Assembly: GCA_002686955.1 (NCBI GenBank)
Contig: NYZA01000192.1
Span: forward strand, 1 to 7,018
DNA length: 7,018 nucleotides
Direction of reading: 5' to 3'
Origin: Gemmatimonadota bacterium
GTDB taxonomy: Bacteria > GCA-2686955
In this document: positions 1 to 6,933 of the stretch, in pieces
Layout of the letters: each line of letters begins with the position of its first letter
How positions within the stretch are numbered: position 1 is the stretch's first letter
Made by a program: the position numbers and the translations under genes
Notes under the pieces: model-generated
What the model was told of the DNA's origin: nothing
Databases searched by the model: none
Seen by the model: the letters and a program-made list of their open reading frames with translations, nothing else

Positions 1-468
1 GCGGGCGCCGGGGGCGATGCCGGCGCGGCGTGGGCATGGGGTTTCGGTGCCATGAGCGCGTTCTTCTTGAGCGCCACATTCAAGGTCCAGCGAAGTCGAA
101 TGATCAAGAACCCCCTGGCCGAGATGAGAGCGAAGGGCACAGCCTCACGTGCCGATTCGACTCTCGAGGTCTGGATCGTGGCCGCATGGCGAGAGACCGC
201 ATCGGCGTATGTCGTCTGGTTGTGGATTCTGTCGATCGCGCTACTCATCGGCGGCCCCCTCACCGCTCTGCGCGCCGCCGCCATCTTTGGCTCGATTCGC
301 TGCTCGTTGGAGTTCCTGGTCGGCGATTGGCGCGCCCGCGGCATCGATCGCGCACGCACTCGAGACGCCGCCCGATCGACCGGGCCGGCGCGGCAAGAAC
401 CCATCCCCGAATCGGTTCAAGGGATTCGGGTTGGCGTCGATCCCCTGCGTAGTCCCCCAGGGTCTTGA
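1..468 (+). CDS. 3' part of a membrane protein gene; possibly CDP-alcohol phosphatidyltransferase family
   Basis: The reading frame is open from base 1 to a TGA at 466-468, so the gene begins outside the window and only its last 155 codons are visible. The fragment has a hydrophobic stretch at about residues 9-26 (rich in Trp, Phe and Ala), a basic linker (about 28-50), and a second hydrophobic block at about 68-106 that can hold one hairpin or two helices. A polar tail rich in Arg, Pro and Ser follows from about 110. An internal ATG at 52 has no good ribosome binding site and would cut the first helix, so I treat it as internal. The helix-basic loop-helix pattern, and the position just before a LicC-like nucleotidyltransferase gene, fit the C-terminal half of a CDP-alcohol phosphatidyltransferase, which joins a CDP-activated alcohol to an acceptor in the membrane. 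The diagnostic DG-AR-G-D-D motif would lie upstream and cannot be seen, so the family call is a guess from context. Another small integral membrane enzyme is possible. The gap to the next gene is 57 bases. Confidence 0.6.
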   Translation, partial: AGAGGDAGAAWAWGFGAMSAFFLSATFKVQRSRMIKNPLAEMRAKGTASRADSTLEVWIVAAWRETASAYVVWLWILSIALLIGGPLTALRAAAIFGSIRCSLEFLVGDWRARGIDRARTRDAARSTGPARQEPIPESVQGIRVGVDPLRSPPGS

Positions 469-516
469 GATCCGGTTCGATCTCTCCGGATCCGCGGTCT
501 TCGGGCATCTCGACAC

Positions 517-520
517 GGAG
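517..520 (+). promoter_or_regulatory. Ribosome binding site for the nucleotidyltransferase gene
   Basis: GGAG lies five bases before the ATG at 526. It supports that start, which also places the nucleotide-binding motif directly at the N terminus. Confidence 0.6.
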
Positions 521-525
521 TCAGA

Positions 526-1269
526 ATGCGCGCCATCATCCTCGCCGCCGGCCAAGGGCGGCGCTTGCTGCCGTTCACCTCGGATTGTCCGAAGTCGTGC
601 GTGGACGTCGGCGGCACCACGCCGATCGAGCTGATGCGCGACACACTCGCGCTATGCGGCGTGCAAGATCTGGTCGTGGTCGTCGGTCACCGCGCGGAGG
701 AGGTCGTGGCTCAACTCGGCGATCGGCCCCACTACGTGGAGAACCCGAGTTACGCGACCACCAACTCTCTCCACTCCTTCATGGTGGCGGGTGACTGGGC
801 GACGGAGGGTGCACTCGTCATCAACGCCGATGTGCTCGTCGACCCATCCTGCGTTCAAGACCTGATCGACGCTCCCGCCGCCAACGCGCTGCTCTTCGAG
901 AGGCACGAGGAGTACGACGACGAGCAGATGAAGCTCGTTCACGATGCCGGCGGCAGGCTTGTCGCGATCGGGAAGAACCTGCCCGAAGGGGCGGTTCACG
1001 GCGAGAACTTGGGTGTCTTGAAGCTCTCCCGAGCGGGCGTCGCATCGGCGCTGCGTTACGCGAGGGAAGAGGCGAAAGCGGGGAGGAATCAGCGGTGGAT
1101 GCCGCAGGCGCTGCATGTGATGGTTGATCAGATGCCGGTCCACTGCATCGAGATCGGTGATCGCCCCTGGATCGAGATCGACTTTCCGGAAGATCTGGAG
1201 CGTGCCCGGATGGAAGTGCTGCCGGCGATTCGCCGGCGGATTGCCGGGAGGGTCGAGGTGGGGGTTTGA
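526..1269 (+). CDS. Nucleotidyltransferase, LicC-like (phosphocholine or sugar-phosphate cytidylyltransferase type)
   Basis: This 247-residue cytoplasmic enzyme is predicted to join an NMP, most likely CMP, to a phosphorylated alcohol or sugar, releasing pyrophosphate. The N terminus has the nucleotide-binding signature LAAGQGRRLLPFT (residues 6-18), followed by PK with the conserved Lys23. The segment NPSYATTNSLHSF (73-85) matches the N-P-x-Y-x-x-T-N-x-x-S block typical of LicC and related phosphocholine/aminoethylphosphonate cytidylyltransferases. Asp102 in INADV and Asp219 in WIEIDFPED are the expected metal ligands. The length, about 250 residues, is normal for a stand-alone enzyme of this family with no left-handed beta-helix domain. 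ATG 526 is chosen because the fold begins at residue 2 and GGAG lies five bases upstream. The stop overlaps the next gene's TTG start. The neighbours (flippase, glycosyltransferase, sulfatase-fold enzyme) point to an activated precursor for a surface glycoconjugate. The substrate (phosphocholine, inositol phosphate, other alcohol phosphate or sugar phosphate) and the base (CTP or another NTP) cannot be decided from sequence. Confidence 0.9.
   Translation: MRAIILAAGQGRRLLPFTSDCPKSCVDVGGTTPIELMRDTLALCGVQDLVVVVGHRAEEVVAQLGDRPHYVENPSYATTNSLHSFMVAGDWATEGALVINADVLVDPSCVQDLIDAPAANALLFERHEEYDDEQMKLVHDAGGRLVAIGKNLPEGAVHGENLGVLKLSRAGVASALRYAREEAKAGRNQRWMPQALHVMVDQMPVHCIEIGDRPWIEIDFPEDLERARMEVLPAIRRRIAGRVEVGV
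1255..1258 (+). promoter_or_regulatory. Ribosome binding site deciding the TTG start of the flippase gene
   Basis: GAGG, within the purine-rich run GAGGTGGGGG (1255-1264), lies seven bases before the TTG at 1266. The first ATG in this frame is about 75 codons in, past the first membrane helix, so this site and the overlapping TTGA junction favour TTG. The site lies inside the last codons of the nucleotidyltransferase gene, which suggests translational coupling. Confidence 0.6.
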
Positions 1270-2858
1270 GCAACACACTTCTTCACACTACAGCGGCTAG
1301 ATCGGACCGAAGGATCCTCAGCGACGCCGGCACCTTTCTAGGCGCCAGCTGGATCGCTCAGGCGATCGGCACCATCCGCTCTTTCGCGGTCGCTCGAATC
1401 CTCTCCCCGGATCGCTTCGGCCTGCTCCAGCTCGCGCTGCTCGTCTTCGAGTACGCGCGAAGCTCGCACGGGGGTCTTCTCTTCGGTATGACCAAGGAAG
1501 CCTCGCGGGCCGTGGGATCTGGGGACGAATCACGGCTGCACCGATCGAAAGATGTCGCGTTTACCGGGGCGCTGGTGCTCGGTGCGCTGGCGCTCGTCGG
1601 AGTGCCGCTATTTGCTTGGCTCCGTCCCGATGCATCGATCGAGGCGCGGGTCGCGGTCGGAGCGGGAATCTTCGCCGCATTGGTACATCAGGTTCATACT
1701 TTCTATGTCGCGCTCTTGCGCGCCCAGCGACGTGTGGGAGACGCGAGCCTGACCATCGTTGTCTTCCATGCCTCTTATGCCCTGCTTGCGATTGTCGCGG
1801 CCTGGCGTTTCGGTGTGACGGGAGTCTATTTCGCCCTGGTCGCCAGCTACGCGGCCGTATCGCTTCTCGCCTGGCGGCGAAGCAGATGGCGATTCAAATT
1901 CTCGTTCGACATCGGCACCACCAGAGGACTCCTCCGCCGAGGGGTACCGGTTCTTGTAGTTACTTTCCTCTTCCGGTTGATCTCGAGCATCGACAAGATT
2001 CTGGTGACTCATCTTTTCGGTCTCACCGGCCTGGGATTGTACGGCCTCGCCAAGCGCGCCGGAGGCATCGCCGGCGGAGCGGCCGAATCGGTGCGCTGGG
2101 TCACGCTGCCTACCTTTCTCGAAGATGTGGGGCGCGGCTCCGATCCCGCTCTGCACAGGGCTCGCCTGCTCACGATCGTTGGCGGCATGAGCTTTCTGCT
2201 GCCTCCGGCACTCGCCACCGCCGCACTGCTCTGCCACCTCCCCCTGGTTTGGTTTCTACCGGAATATGTGGCGGCCGCCAATCCCGCCCGCGTCATCCTC
2301 CTGGGCGCCGGCTTTCTCTCCTTGGCCGGGGTGCCGCGGTCCCTTCTGGTGGCCCTCGACCGTGAGCCGAAACTGGTGGCGGCGCAATTGGCGACGATCC
2401 TCGGCACCGTTGCATTGGTGCTTTTCGTCGCGGGACGAGGAGGTGGACTGGTCGGAACGGCGGTGGCCACGGTTGCTGTTCAAGGGCTCTACGCCGCCAC
2501 GGTGCTGGCCCTTGCTCTGGACGCAACTGGTCTCGGTGCACTGGAAACATCGAAGCAGGTGCTCCGCCTGCTCGCTCCGCAGATCGCCGTGATCTGGGCG
2601 GTGGTCGCGGTCGGCATCCACTCATCGGGGAGCGCCGCTTCGCAGCCCTTCCTGCCGTGGAACTGGTCGTGGCCTCAGGGGGTTTCGGGCACCGTATCGG
2701 CCGTGCTGCTCGTCTGGATTGCGTCGCTGGCGATCGGCGCGTATTGCGGCAGCTCCCGCCCACTGACCGGAGCGCTCCGAGAGCGGAGCCGAGGCGATCG
2801 AGCGGAAGGACCGACCCGGCGGACCAACGACTCGGTAGTCGGGGGACCGGTGGCATGA
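1266..2858 (+). CDS. Polysaccharide/oligosaccharide flippase (Wzx-like, MOP superfamily)
   Basis: This is a 530-residue integral inner-membrane protein, a usual length for lipid-linked oligosaccharide flippases. The N terminus (about 16-60: RRILSDAG followed by hydrophobic sequence, then ARILSPDRFG) matches the family pattern in which the first helix leads into 'A-R-x-L-x-P-x-x-F/Y-G'. About 12-14 hydrophobic segments can be drawn, among them about 98-119, 128-150, 161-180, 184-203, 226-246, 301-330, 341-362, 370-389, 395-418, 435-451 and 474-492. A polar, Arg-rich cytoplasmic tail follows from about 497. The family moves undecaprenyl-linked glycans, or related lipid-linked sugars, from the cytoplasmic to the periplasmic face. 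The start is TTG, supported by an upstream GAGG and by the TTGA overlap with the previous stop. The TGA stop overlaps the next ATG as ATGA. The transported molecule cannot be inferred, but the adjacent GT4 and nucleotidyltransferase suggest a surface polysaccharide or glycolipid. Other MOP members (MATE, MurJ) are less likely given the context and N terminus. Confidence 0.88.
   Translation: MSNTLLHTTAARSDRRILSDAGTFLGASWIAQAIGTIRSFAVARILSPDRFGLLQLALLVFEYARSSHGGLLFGMTKEASRAVGSGDESRLHRSKDVAFTGALVLGALALVGVPLFAWLRPDASIEARVAVGAGIFAALVHQVHTFYVALLRAQRRVGDASLTIVVFHASYALLAIVAAWRFGVTGVYFALVASYAAVSLLAWRRSRWRFKFSFDIGTTRGLLRRGVPVLVVTFLFRLISSIDKILVTHLFGLTGLGLYGLAKRAGGIAGGAAESVRWVTLPTFLEDVGRGSDPALHRARLLTIVGGMSFLLPPALATAALLCHLPLVWFLPEYVAAANPARVILLGAGFLSLAGVPRSLLVALDREPKLVAAQLATILGTVALVLFVAGRGGGLVGTAVATVAVQGLYAATVLALALDATGLGALETSKQVLRLLAPQIAVIWAVVAVGIHSSGSAASQPFLPWNWSWPQGVSGTVSAVLLVWIASLAIGAYCGSSRPLTGALRERSRGDRAEGPTRRTNDSVVGGPVA
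2841..2846 (+). promoter_or_regulatory. Ribosome binding site for the sulfatase-fold gene
   Basis: GGGGGA lies eight bases before the ATG at 2855 and inside the end of the flippase gene. It supports ATG 2855 over the longer in-frame extension reaching back to 2657. Confidence 0.5.
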
Positions 2859-4318
2859 AGCAGCGGAACCGCCCCAACGTCGCCATCCTGCTTCTCGACT
2901 GCGCCCGAGCGGACCGTTTGAGTTGCTACGGACACAGGCGCCCCACAACCCCCCGCATCGACCGTCTGGCGGAAGAGAGCACGCTCTTCGAGCGGGCCGT
3001 ATCTCCCTCGATCTGGACGCTGGAGTCTGTGACGAGTCTCTTCACCGGTCTCTATCCGACGCAGCACCAGACCCATTATGGGCAGCCGAATCTCGATCGC
3101 TCGGTGCCCACCTTGGCGCAATGGCTGGCGGATCTCGGCTACGAAACCCGATCAGCTACCCGAAACCCCTGGATCGTGCCCGAAACGGGACTGACCCGCG
3201 GATTCGATACGGCGATCGACATTCGCGCGGCGGCGCGGATGGGGCCGATGGCAAAATGGGCGCGGAAAGCGGCAGCGGCGGGTCTGCCTCTGGGCGCTAT
3301 CCGAAACGCCTGGCAGGCACTCAATAGCCGCATCGAGGCCCGCATGCACGACGCCGGGGCATCACGAATCAACACTTCGATCGAGCAGTGGCTCGACGCT
3401 CGCGAGCAATCCCGTCCCTTCTTTCTCTTCGTCGACTACATGGAAGCCCACGGACCGTACAGCGCTCCGGAAGTGGATCGGTTTCGCTTTCTCCCCGAGG
3501 GGGTCGACCGGGAAACACTGTCGCGTGTTCCGCTGGAGTCCTGGACCTACCACGCCGACCCATCGCTCCTCACGCCCGAGAATTTGCAGATCCTCGACGG
3601 GCTCTATTCCGGTGCTCTCTCCTATCTGGATCGGAAGATCGGCGAGGTGGTCGATCTCTTCGAGCGCAAGGGCATCTTGGACGATACCGTCTTGGTAATC
3701 ACGGCCGACCACGGAGAGAATCTCGGTGAGCACGGTCTGGTAGGACACAATTATTGTGTTTACGACACCCTGGCCCATGTTCCTCTGATATGTCGCTATC
3801 CTGGTGCTTTTCCGCGAGGCCTGCGCGCCGACCGGCTCGTGCAGAGCATCGATCTTCTGCCGACTCTCGAAGAGATCCTGAGCAGCGCCGCTCCGGAGCA
3901 TTCGAGTCGATCCAGGCAGGGGGTGTCGCTTGTTGGTGGCGCGTCTGAAGGCGATTCTCGGCGGCATGCCCTCATCGAGTACCTGGAACCGAATCTCGAC
4001 CTGATTCGCGCCCGGCGTCCCGATGTAGATCTAAGCGAGTTCGACCGCGCCTGGCGCGCGATCCGCGATGAGCGCTGGAAGCTCGCGCGGGCATCCGACG
4101 GGACCTTGGAGCTCTATGATCTCGAGAACGATTCCGGTGAGACGAATGAACTGAGCAACGTACATCCGGAGATCGTGAATGCACTGTGTAGGGAGCTGGA
4201 CCGATGGGTCGAAGAGCTCGGCGGTGACAACGGCCGGCGATGGAGCCGCACCAACTCTCCGACCGGCGAGCTATCCGGCGAAATGCGGGAGCGCCTGGCG
4301 GCATTCGGCTATCTGTAA
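2855..4318 (+). CDS. Sulfatase-fold hydrolase/transferase with Thr at the nucleophile position
   Basis: This 487-residue protein belongs to the alkaline phosphatase superfamily, sulfatase branch (Pfam Sulfatase). The N-terminal strand NVAILLLD (8-15) is followed by ARADRLSCYG and TTPRIDRLA, the standard family opening, and by SLFTGLYPTQH (61-71). Predicted metal ligands are Asp15, Thr55, Asp285 and His286 (ITADHGENLGEHG). His199 in MEAHGPY is a likely active-site residue. The C-terminal part (about 430-455, RDERWKLAR then LELYDLENDSGETNEL) is the usual small C-terminal subdomain. The formylglycine motif C/S-x-P/A-x-R is replaced by T55-L-E-S-V, so the protein probably is not a formylglycine-dependent sulfatase. 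Thr nucleophiles occur in LtaS- and EptA-type phosphotransferases of the same fold. Unlike those, no signal peptide or membrane helix is visible, so it appears cytoplasmic. ATG 2855 is chosen over an upstream extension because it overlaps the flippase stop as ATGA and has GGGGGA before it. The substrate is unknown; phosphoester hydrolysis or phospho-group transfer on a glycan or lipid intermediate is my inference. Confidence 0.88.
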   Translation: MKQRNRPNVAILLLDCARADRLSCYGHRRPTTPRIDRLAEESTLFERAVSPSIWTLESVTSLFTGLYPTQHQTHYGQPNLDRSVPTLAQWLADLGYETRSATRNPWIVPETGLTRGFDTAIDIRAAARMGPMAKWARKAAAAGLPLGAIRNAWQALNSRIEARMHDAGASRINTSIEQWLDAREQSRPFFLFVDYMEAHGPYSAPEVDRFRFLPEGVDRETLSRVPLESWTYHADPSLLTPENLQILDGLYSGALSYLDRKIGEVVDLFERKGILDDTVLVITADHGENLGEHGLVGHNYCVYDTLAHVPLICRYPGAFPRGLRADRLVQSIDLLPTLEEILSSAAPEHSSRSRQGVSLVGGASEGDSRRHALIEYLEPNLDLIRARRPDVDLSEFDRAWRAIRDERWKLARASDGTLELYDLENDSGETNELSNVHPEIVNALCRELDRWVEELGGDNGRRWSRTNSPTGELSGEMRERLAAFGYL

Positions 4319-4321
4319 TTG

Positions 4322-4327
4322 GGCGGA
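4322..4327 (+). promoter_or_regulatory. Weak ribosome binding site for the GT4 gene
   Basis: GGCGGA lies 11 bases before the ATG at 4339, in the 20-base gap after the sulfatase-fold gene. A second purine run (GGGTGAG, 4332-4338) abuts the start codon and is too close to serve normally. Confidence 0.35.
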
Positions 4328-4338
4328 AATCGGGTGAG

Positions 4339-5526
4339 ATGAAAAACCCCAACGATGCGAAACGTGAATCGGCCGGCAACTTGAAGGTACTGTTTCTAAT
4401 TAACGGCTTTCAGGACCATGGCGGCGCGGAAATCGCACTTGCCACTCTCGCGGACGCCCTCAACGATGTGGGCGTGGAGGTCCACATGGCAAGCCTACTG
4501 GGTGATGGGCCCTTGCCGGACCTTACGAAGCTGCCACGCGCAAACGTTGTCTCGTTCAGCATGAGCCACGGCGCGTACTGGGACCTGCGTTCGATTCTCC
4601 GCCTCTATCGATACATGAGGAAGCATCATTTCGACGTGGTCAGCACCCATTTGGAGTTCGCCAACACGATCGGCGTGTTGGTATCTCGACTCGCCCGGGT
4701 ACCCGGTATCGTGCCGGTTGCTCACAGCATGCGACCGAAGCGCAGCAGGCGCCGCATCTGGATGAATCGCCTCCTGGCCCGATTGTCCGGCCGTTATCTG
4801 ACCGTCAGTGCATCGATTCTGAAGCACCTTATCGAGATGGAAGGACTTCCAGCCGATCGTGTCGGGTTGCTCAGGAATGCCGTCGACCTCTCAAAGATGC
4901 CGGAGCCTTTCCTCCACGACCGCGCCGCTCGCCGGCACGAGCTCGGGATTCCGAGCGCCGGCCCGGTGATCTTCCACGCGGGCTCGATGCGCAAGGCGAA
5001 GCGCCAAGAAGATCTGATCGAAGCTGCAGCGAAAGTGCGAGCGGTCTACCCGAGGGCGACGCTGGTTCTGGCCGGTGACGGACCTCGTCGCGCCGATCTC
5101 GAGACACTCGCTGAGCGCGCTCTACCCGACGGCGCAGCGATCTTCCTCGGGCATCGCAGAGATGTCCCCTCTCTTGTAGCGGCTTGCGACGTATCGGTAC
5201 TCAGCTCCATGCGCGAAGGTCTGCCGGTCATCGTTCTCGAGAGCTTCGCTGTCGGCACACCGATGGTTGCGACCGACGTCGGTGGAGTTGGAGAGCTGAT
5301 ACGCGACGGCGAGACCGGATCGCTCGTGCCTGCCGGAGCACCGGATGCCCTGGCGGGAGCGATTATCGAGGTGTTGCGAGATCCCTTCCTGCGCATTCAC
5401 ACCACCACCAATGCCCGCGATCTAGTCGAGAATCGCTACAGCGCTCCGGCGGTGGCGGCGCACTTCTTGACGACCGTGCGAGAGGTGCTGGAATCGGCTC
5501 AACCGATCGGCTCGACCCGCTCTTGA
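4339..5526 (+). CDS. Glycosyltransferase family 4 (GT-B fold)
   Basis: This 395-residue cytoplasmic or membrane-associated enzyme is predicted to transfer a sugar from a nucleotide-sugar donor with retention of configuration. The N-terminal GT-B domain opens with KVLFLINGFQDHGGAE (16-31), the strand and glycine loop typical of GT4. VSTHLEFANT (101-110) carries the conserved His104. The linker shows LLRNAVDL (177-184), the N-G/A-V-D block. The C-terminal domain has IFHAGSMRKAKRQEDLI (211-227), LVLAGDGP (242-249) and the E-x7-E motif, Glu293 and Glu301, in REGLPVIVLESFAVGTP, followed by ATDVGGVGELI. The frame extends upstream to 4240 inside the sulfatase-fold gene, but ATG 4339 is chosen because it begins just after that gene's stop and the fold starts about 15 residues later. 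The donor and acceptor sugars cannot be read from sequence. Its position as the last gene of the coupled set suggests it builds the glycan that the flippase moves. The 3' end overlaps the convergent saccharopine reductase gene by 28 bases. Confidence 0.92.
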   Translation: MKNPNDAKRESAGNLKVLFLINGFQDHGGAEIALATLADALNDVGVEVHMASLLGDGPLPDLTKLPRANVVSFSMSHGAYWDLRSILRLYRYMRKHHFDVVSTHLEFANTIGVLVSRLARVPGIVPVAHSMRPKRSRRRIWMNRLLARLSGRYLTVSASILKHLIEMEGLPADRVGLLRNAVDLSKMPEPFLHDRAARRHELGIPSAGPVIFHAGSMRKAKRQEDLIEAAAKVRAVYPRATLVLAGDGPRRADLETLAERALPDGAAIFLGHRRDVPSLVAACDVSVLSSMREGLPVIVLESFAVGTPMVATDVGGVGELIRDGETGSLVPAGAPDALAGAIIEVLRDPFLRIHTTTNARDLVENRYSAPAVAAHFLTTVREVLESAQPIGSTRS

Positions 5527-6848
5527 AAACGCAGCCCCGACGTTTCGAGCTCTTTTAAGATCGGCTCGTAGATCGATCGGTGGGTGGGGATGTGCGCGCC
5601 GGTTAGATGCAGTCGATCGTCGAGAAGCAGCTCGACTCCCAGAGCCGCGGGCAGCCCGACACTCTTCGACATCGCCGTGAAGCGACCCGGTTCACCGCTG
5701 GCTACGAGTGTCGATATCAGACGTTCAGCGGCCCGCTCCGAGCCCGGATGCTCCACATCGAGCTCATGAACCAAGATCACGATATCGGTCTCATCCGGTC
5801 CGAGCGCCAGTTTCGTAGCGAGCAGATGCGTCAGCATCGCCGTGGCGGTATCCCCTTCACAGCCGGTCTTCTCCTCGGAGAGAAGTCCGAGCCATCGCAT
5901 ATTCTCAATGATGCGGCCCGTTGGACTTATTCGAAGGAAACGGGCGATTCTCTGCTCGAGTTTGGGGCCGGTAACATTGAGGGGTAGGAACATCTCCACC
6001 ACCTCACGACAGCTTCTCTCAGCCAGATCGGGAATTCGCAGATGCTCGTTCGGCAGCCCGAGCCGCACGATTTGCGCCCATGTTTCGCTCCAGCCGGGAT
6101 ACCGGAGGGTTCCACGGATCATCGTCTCCACATGCTCCAGACCGAAAACCTCGCGGTAGGCCAGCGAATCGCGATTCGGATAGGCCTCGAGCCGCCCGAC
6201 CCCATCTACTTCGGTCGCCCATGTGTGATGAAAGACCTCGTGGAAGGGCACGATTTTGATCTTGCCGTTCTCCATGTATTGGGCCCCATGTTGGCCCGCC
6301 ATGGCGACGTTTCGGGGATTCCACGTGACAACGTATCGAAATGGGTTGTGTTCCTGCTCCGGCGATGGAATACCGCTCCCGTATGACCGGAATCCCACGA
6401 TCCTTCCACCCCGCGCGCGAACCCGGCGAATCAAGGCCATGGCCGACATCAGGTCGATGCCCGGATCGAGTCCTAGCTCACAGAGGAGCAACACTCCCTT
6501 GCGCTGCGCGTCCAGATCGAGGTCTCGCACGGCCTGAGCGCGGTACGACGCGGAGACCATGTGCCGCCCGTGATTGACACAGTCCCACGCGACCAGCTCC
6601 TGAAAGCTCGGCGGGAGCAGGTTCACCACGACATCGGCGTTTTCGATCTGAGCCGACCGTAGCGAGGCATCGTTTACGTCGAAAAAGACCGCATTCCCGC
6701 AGGGGTGCTCATTCACGCGGTTCCGAGCGAGTTCGATGTCGACATCGCCGACGGTAACGAACCAGTCCCTCTCACTCGCTCTATCGAGGAGATGCGGGAT
6801 GAGGAATGCGGCGCTTTGTCCGGCGCCCAGGACGAGGATCTGCTTCAC
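5499..6848 (-). CDS. Saccharopine reductase / saccharopine dehydrogenase (L-glutamate-forming), LYS9-like
   Basis: This cytoplasmic 449-residue oxidoreductase belongs to the saccharopine dehydrogenase family. The reference reaction interconverts saccharopine with 2-aminoadipate-6-semialdehyde plus glutamate, using NAD(P)(H), in lysine metabolism. The N-terminal Rossmann fold has VLGAGQSAA (6-14). It is followed by VVNLLPPSF (74-82), VSASYR (98-103) and ELGLDPGIDLMSAM (124-137), a hallmark of the LYS9 group. The middle domain has GSGIPSPE (157-164), NPFRYVVTWNPRNV (168-181), EAYPNRDSL (221-229) and RGTLRYPGW (245-253). The C terminus returns to TAMSKSVGLPAALG (391-404) and GAHIPT with IYEPIL (417-431). 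The length is normal. The start is GTG; an in-frame TGA two codons upstream (6852-6854) rules out any longer form, and residue 4 already begins the Rossmann strand. Only a weak TGGA ribosome site (6857-6860) precedes it. It is read away from ychF and converges on the glycosyltransferase. No other lysine-pathway gene is in view, so the true substrate could be a related imino-acid. Confidence 0.93.
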   Translation of the reverse strand: MKQILVLGAGQSAAFLIPHLLDRASERDWFVTVGDVDIELARNRVNEHPCGNAVFFDVNDASLRSAQIENADVVVNLLPPSFQELVAWDCVNHGRHMVSASYRAQAVRDLDLDAQRKGVLLLCELGLDPGIDLMSAMALIRRVRARGGRIVGFRSYGSGIPSPEQEHNPFRYVVTWNPRNVAMAGQHGAQYMENGKIKIVPFHEVFHHTWATEVDGVGRLEAYPNRDSLAYREVFGLEHVETMIRGTLRYPGWSETWAQIVRLGLPNEHLRIPDLAERSCREVVEMFLPLNVTGPKLEQRIARFLRISPTGRIIENMRWLGLLSEEKTGCEGDTATAMLTHLLATKLALGPDETDIVILVHELDVEHPGSERAAERLISTLVASGEPGRFTAMSKSVGLPAALGVELLLDDRLHLTGAHIPTHRSIYEPILKELETSGLRFQERVEPIG

Positions 6849-6933
6849 GGGTCAATTCCAGAGAGAGGGCGGAGGCCATTTCGATGATTCGATCGCGACG
6901 CCGGAGGATAGCGCAACCGGCTCCGTTGGGAGC
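6849..6933 (-). other. Spacer between ychF and the saccharopine reductase gene
   Basis: These 85 bases hold no open frame of note, no strong ribosome binding site and no convincing terminator. The only inverted repeat seen is a 5-base stem (6902-6906 with 6921-6925, loop 14) without a T tract. Read-through from ychF into the reductase gene is therefore possible but unproven. Confidence 0.4.

Noticed and set aside
149-634. A 161-codon plus-strand frame spanning the first gene boundary
   Set aside because: Its product is a Ser/Arg/Pro-rich shadow that runs into the well-supported nucleotidyltransferase start in another frame.
652-1278. A 208-codon open frame on the minus strand opposite the nucleotidyltransferase gene
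   Set aside because: It lies wholly opposite a gene with clear catalytic motifs, has no recognisable domain, and is the kind of long antisense frame that GC-rich coding sequence produces.
1608-2237. A 209-codon minus-strand frame, and a 249-codon plus-strand frame at 1616-2365, within the flippase gene
   Set aside because: Both have Arg/Gly/Ser-rich composition without hydrophobic or domain patterns, while the flippase frame shows regular membrane helices through the same bases.
2657-2854. A longer N terminus for the sulfatase-fold protein
   Set aside because: It would overlap the flippase gene by about 200 bases; the extra residues do not resemble the family, which starts close to the NVAILLLD strand.
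3362-3967. A 201-codon minus-strand frame opposite the sulfatase-fold gene
   Set aside because: The opposite strand encodes the His199 and Asp285-His286 motifs here; the antisense frame has no family pattern.
4240-4338. A longer N terminus for the GT4 protein
   Set aside because: It would overlap the end of the sulfatase-fold gene, and GT4 proteins normally begin near the KVLFLI strand.
5505-5568. A 10-base direct repeat, GATCGGCTCG, at 5505-5514 and 5559-5568
   Set aside because: Both copies lie in coding sequence and consist of the abundant GATCGG word; there are no further regular copies to suggest a site or array.
6902-6925. An inverted repeat (CGGAG/CTCCG) as a terminator after ychF
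   Set aside because: The stem is only five pairs with a 14-base loop and no T tract on either strand, so it is expected by chance at this GC content.
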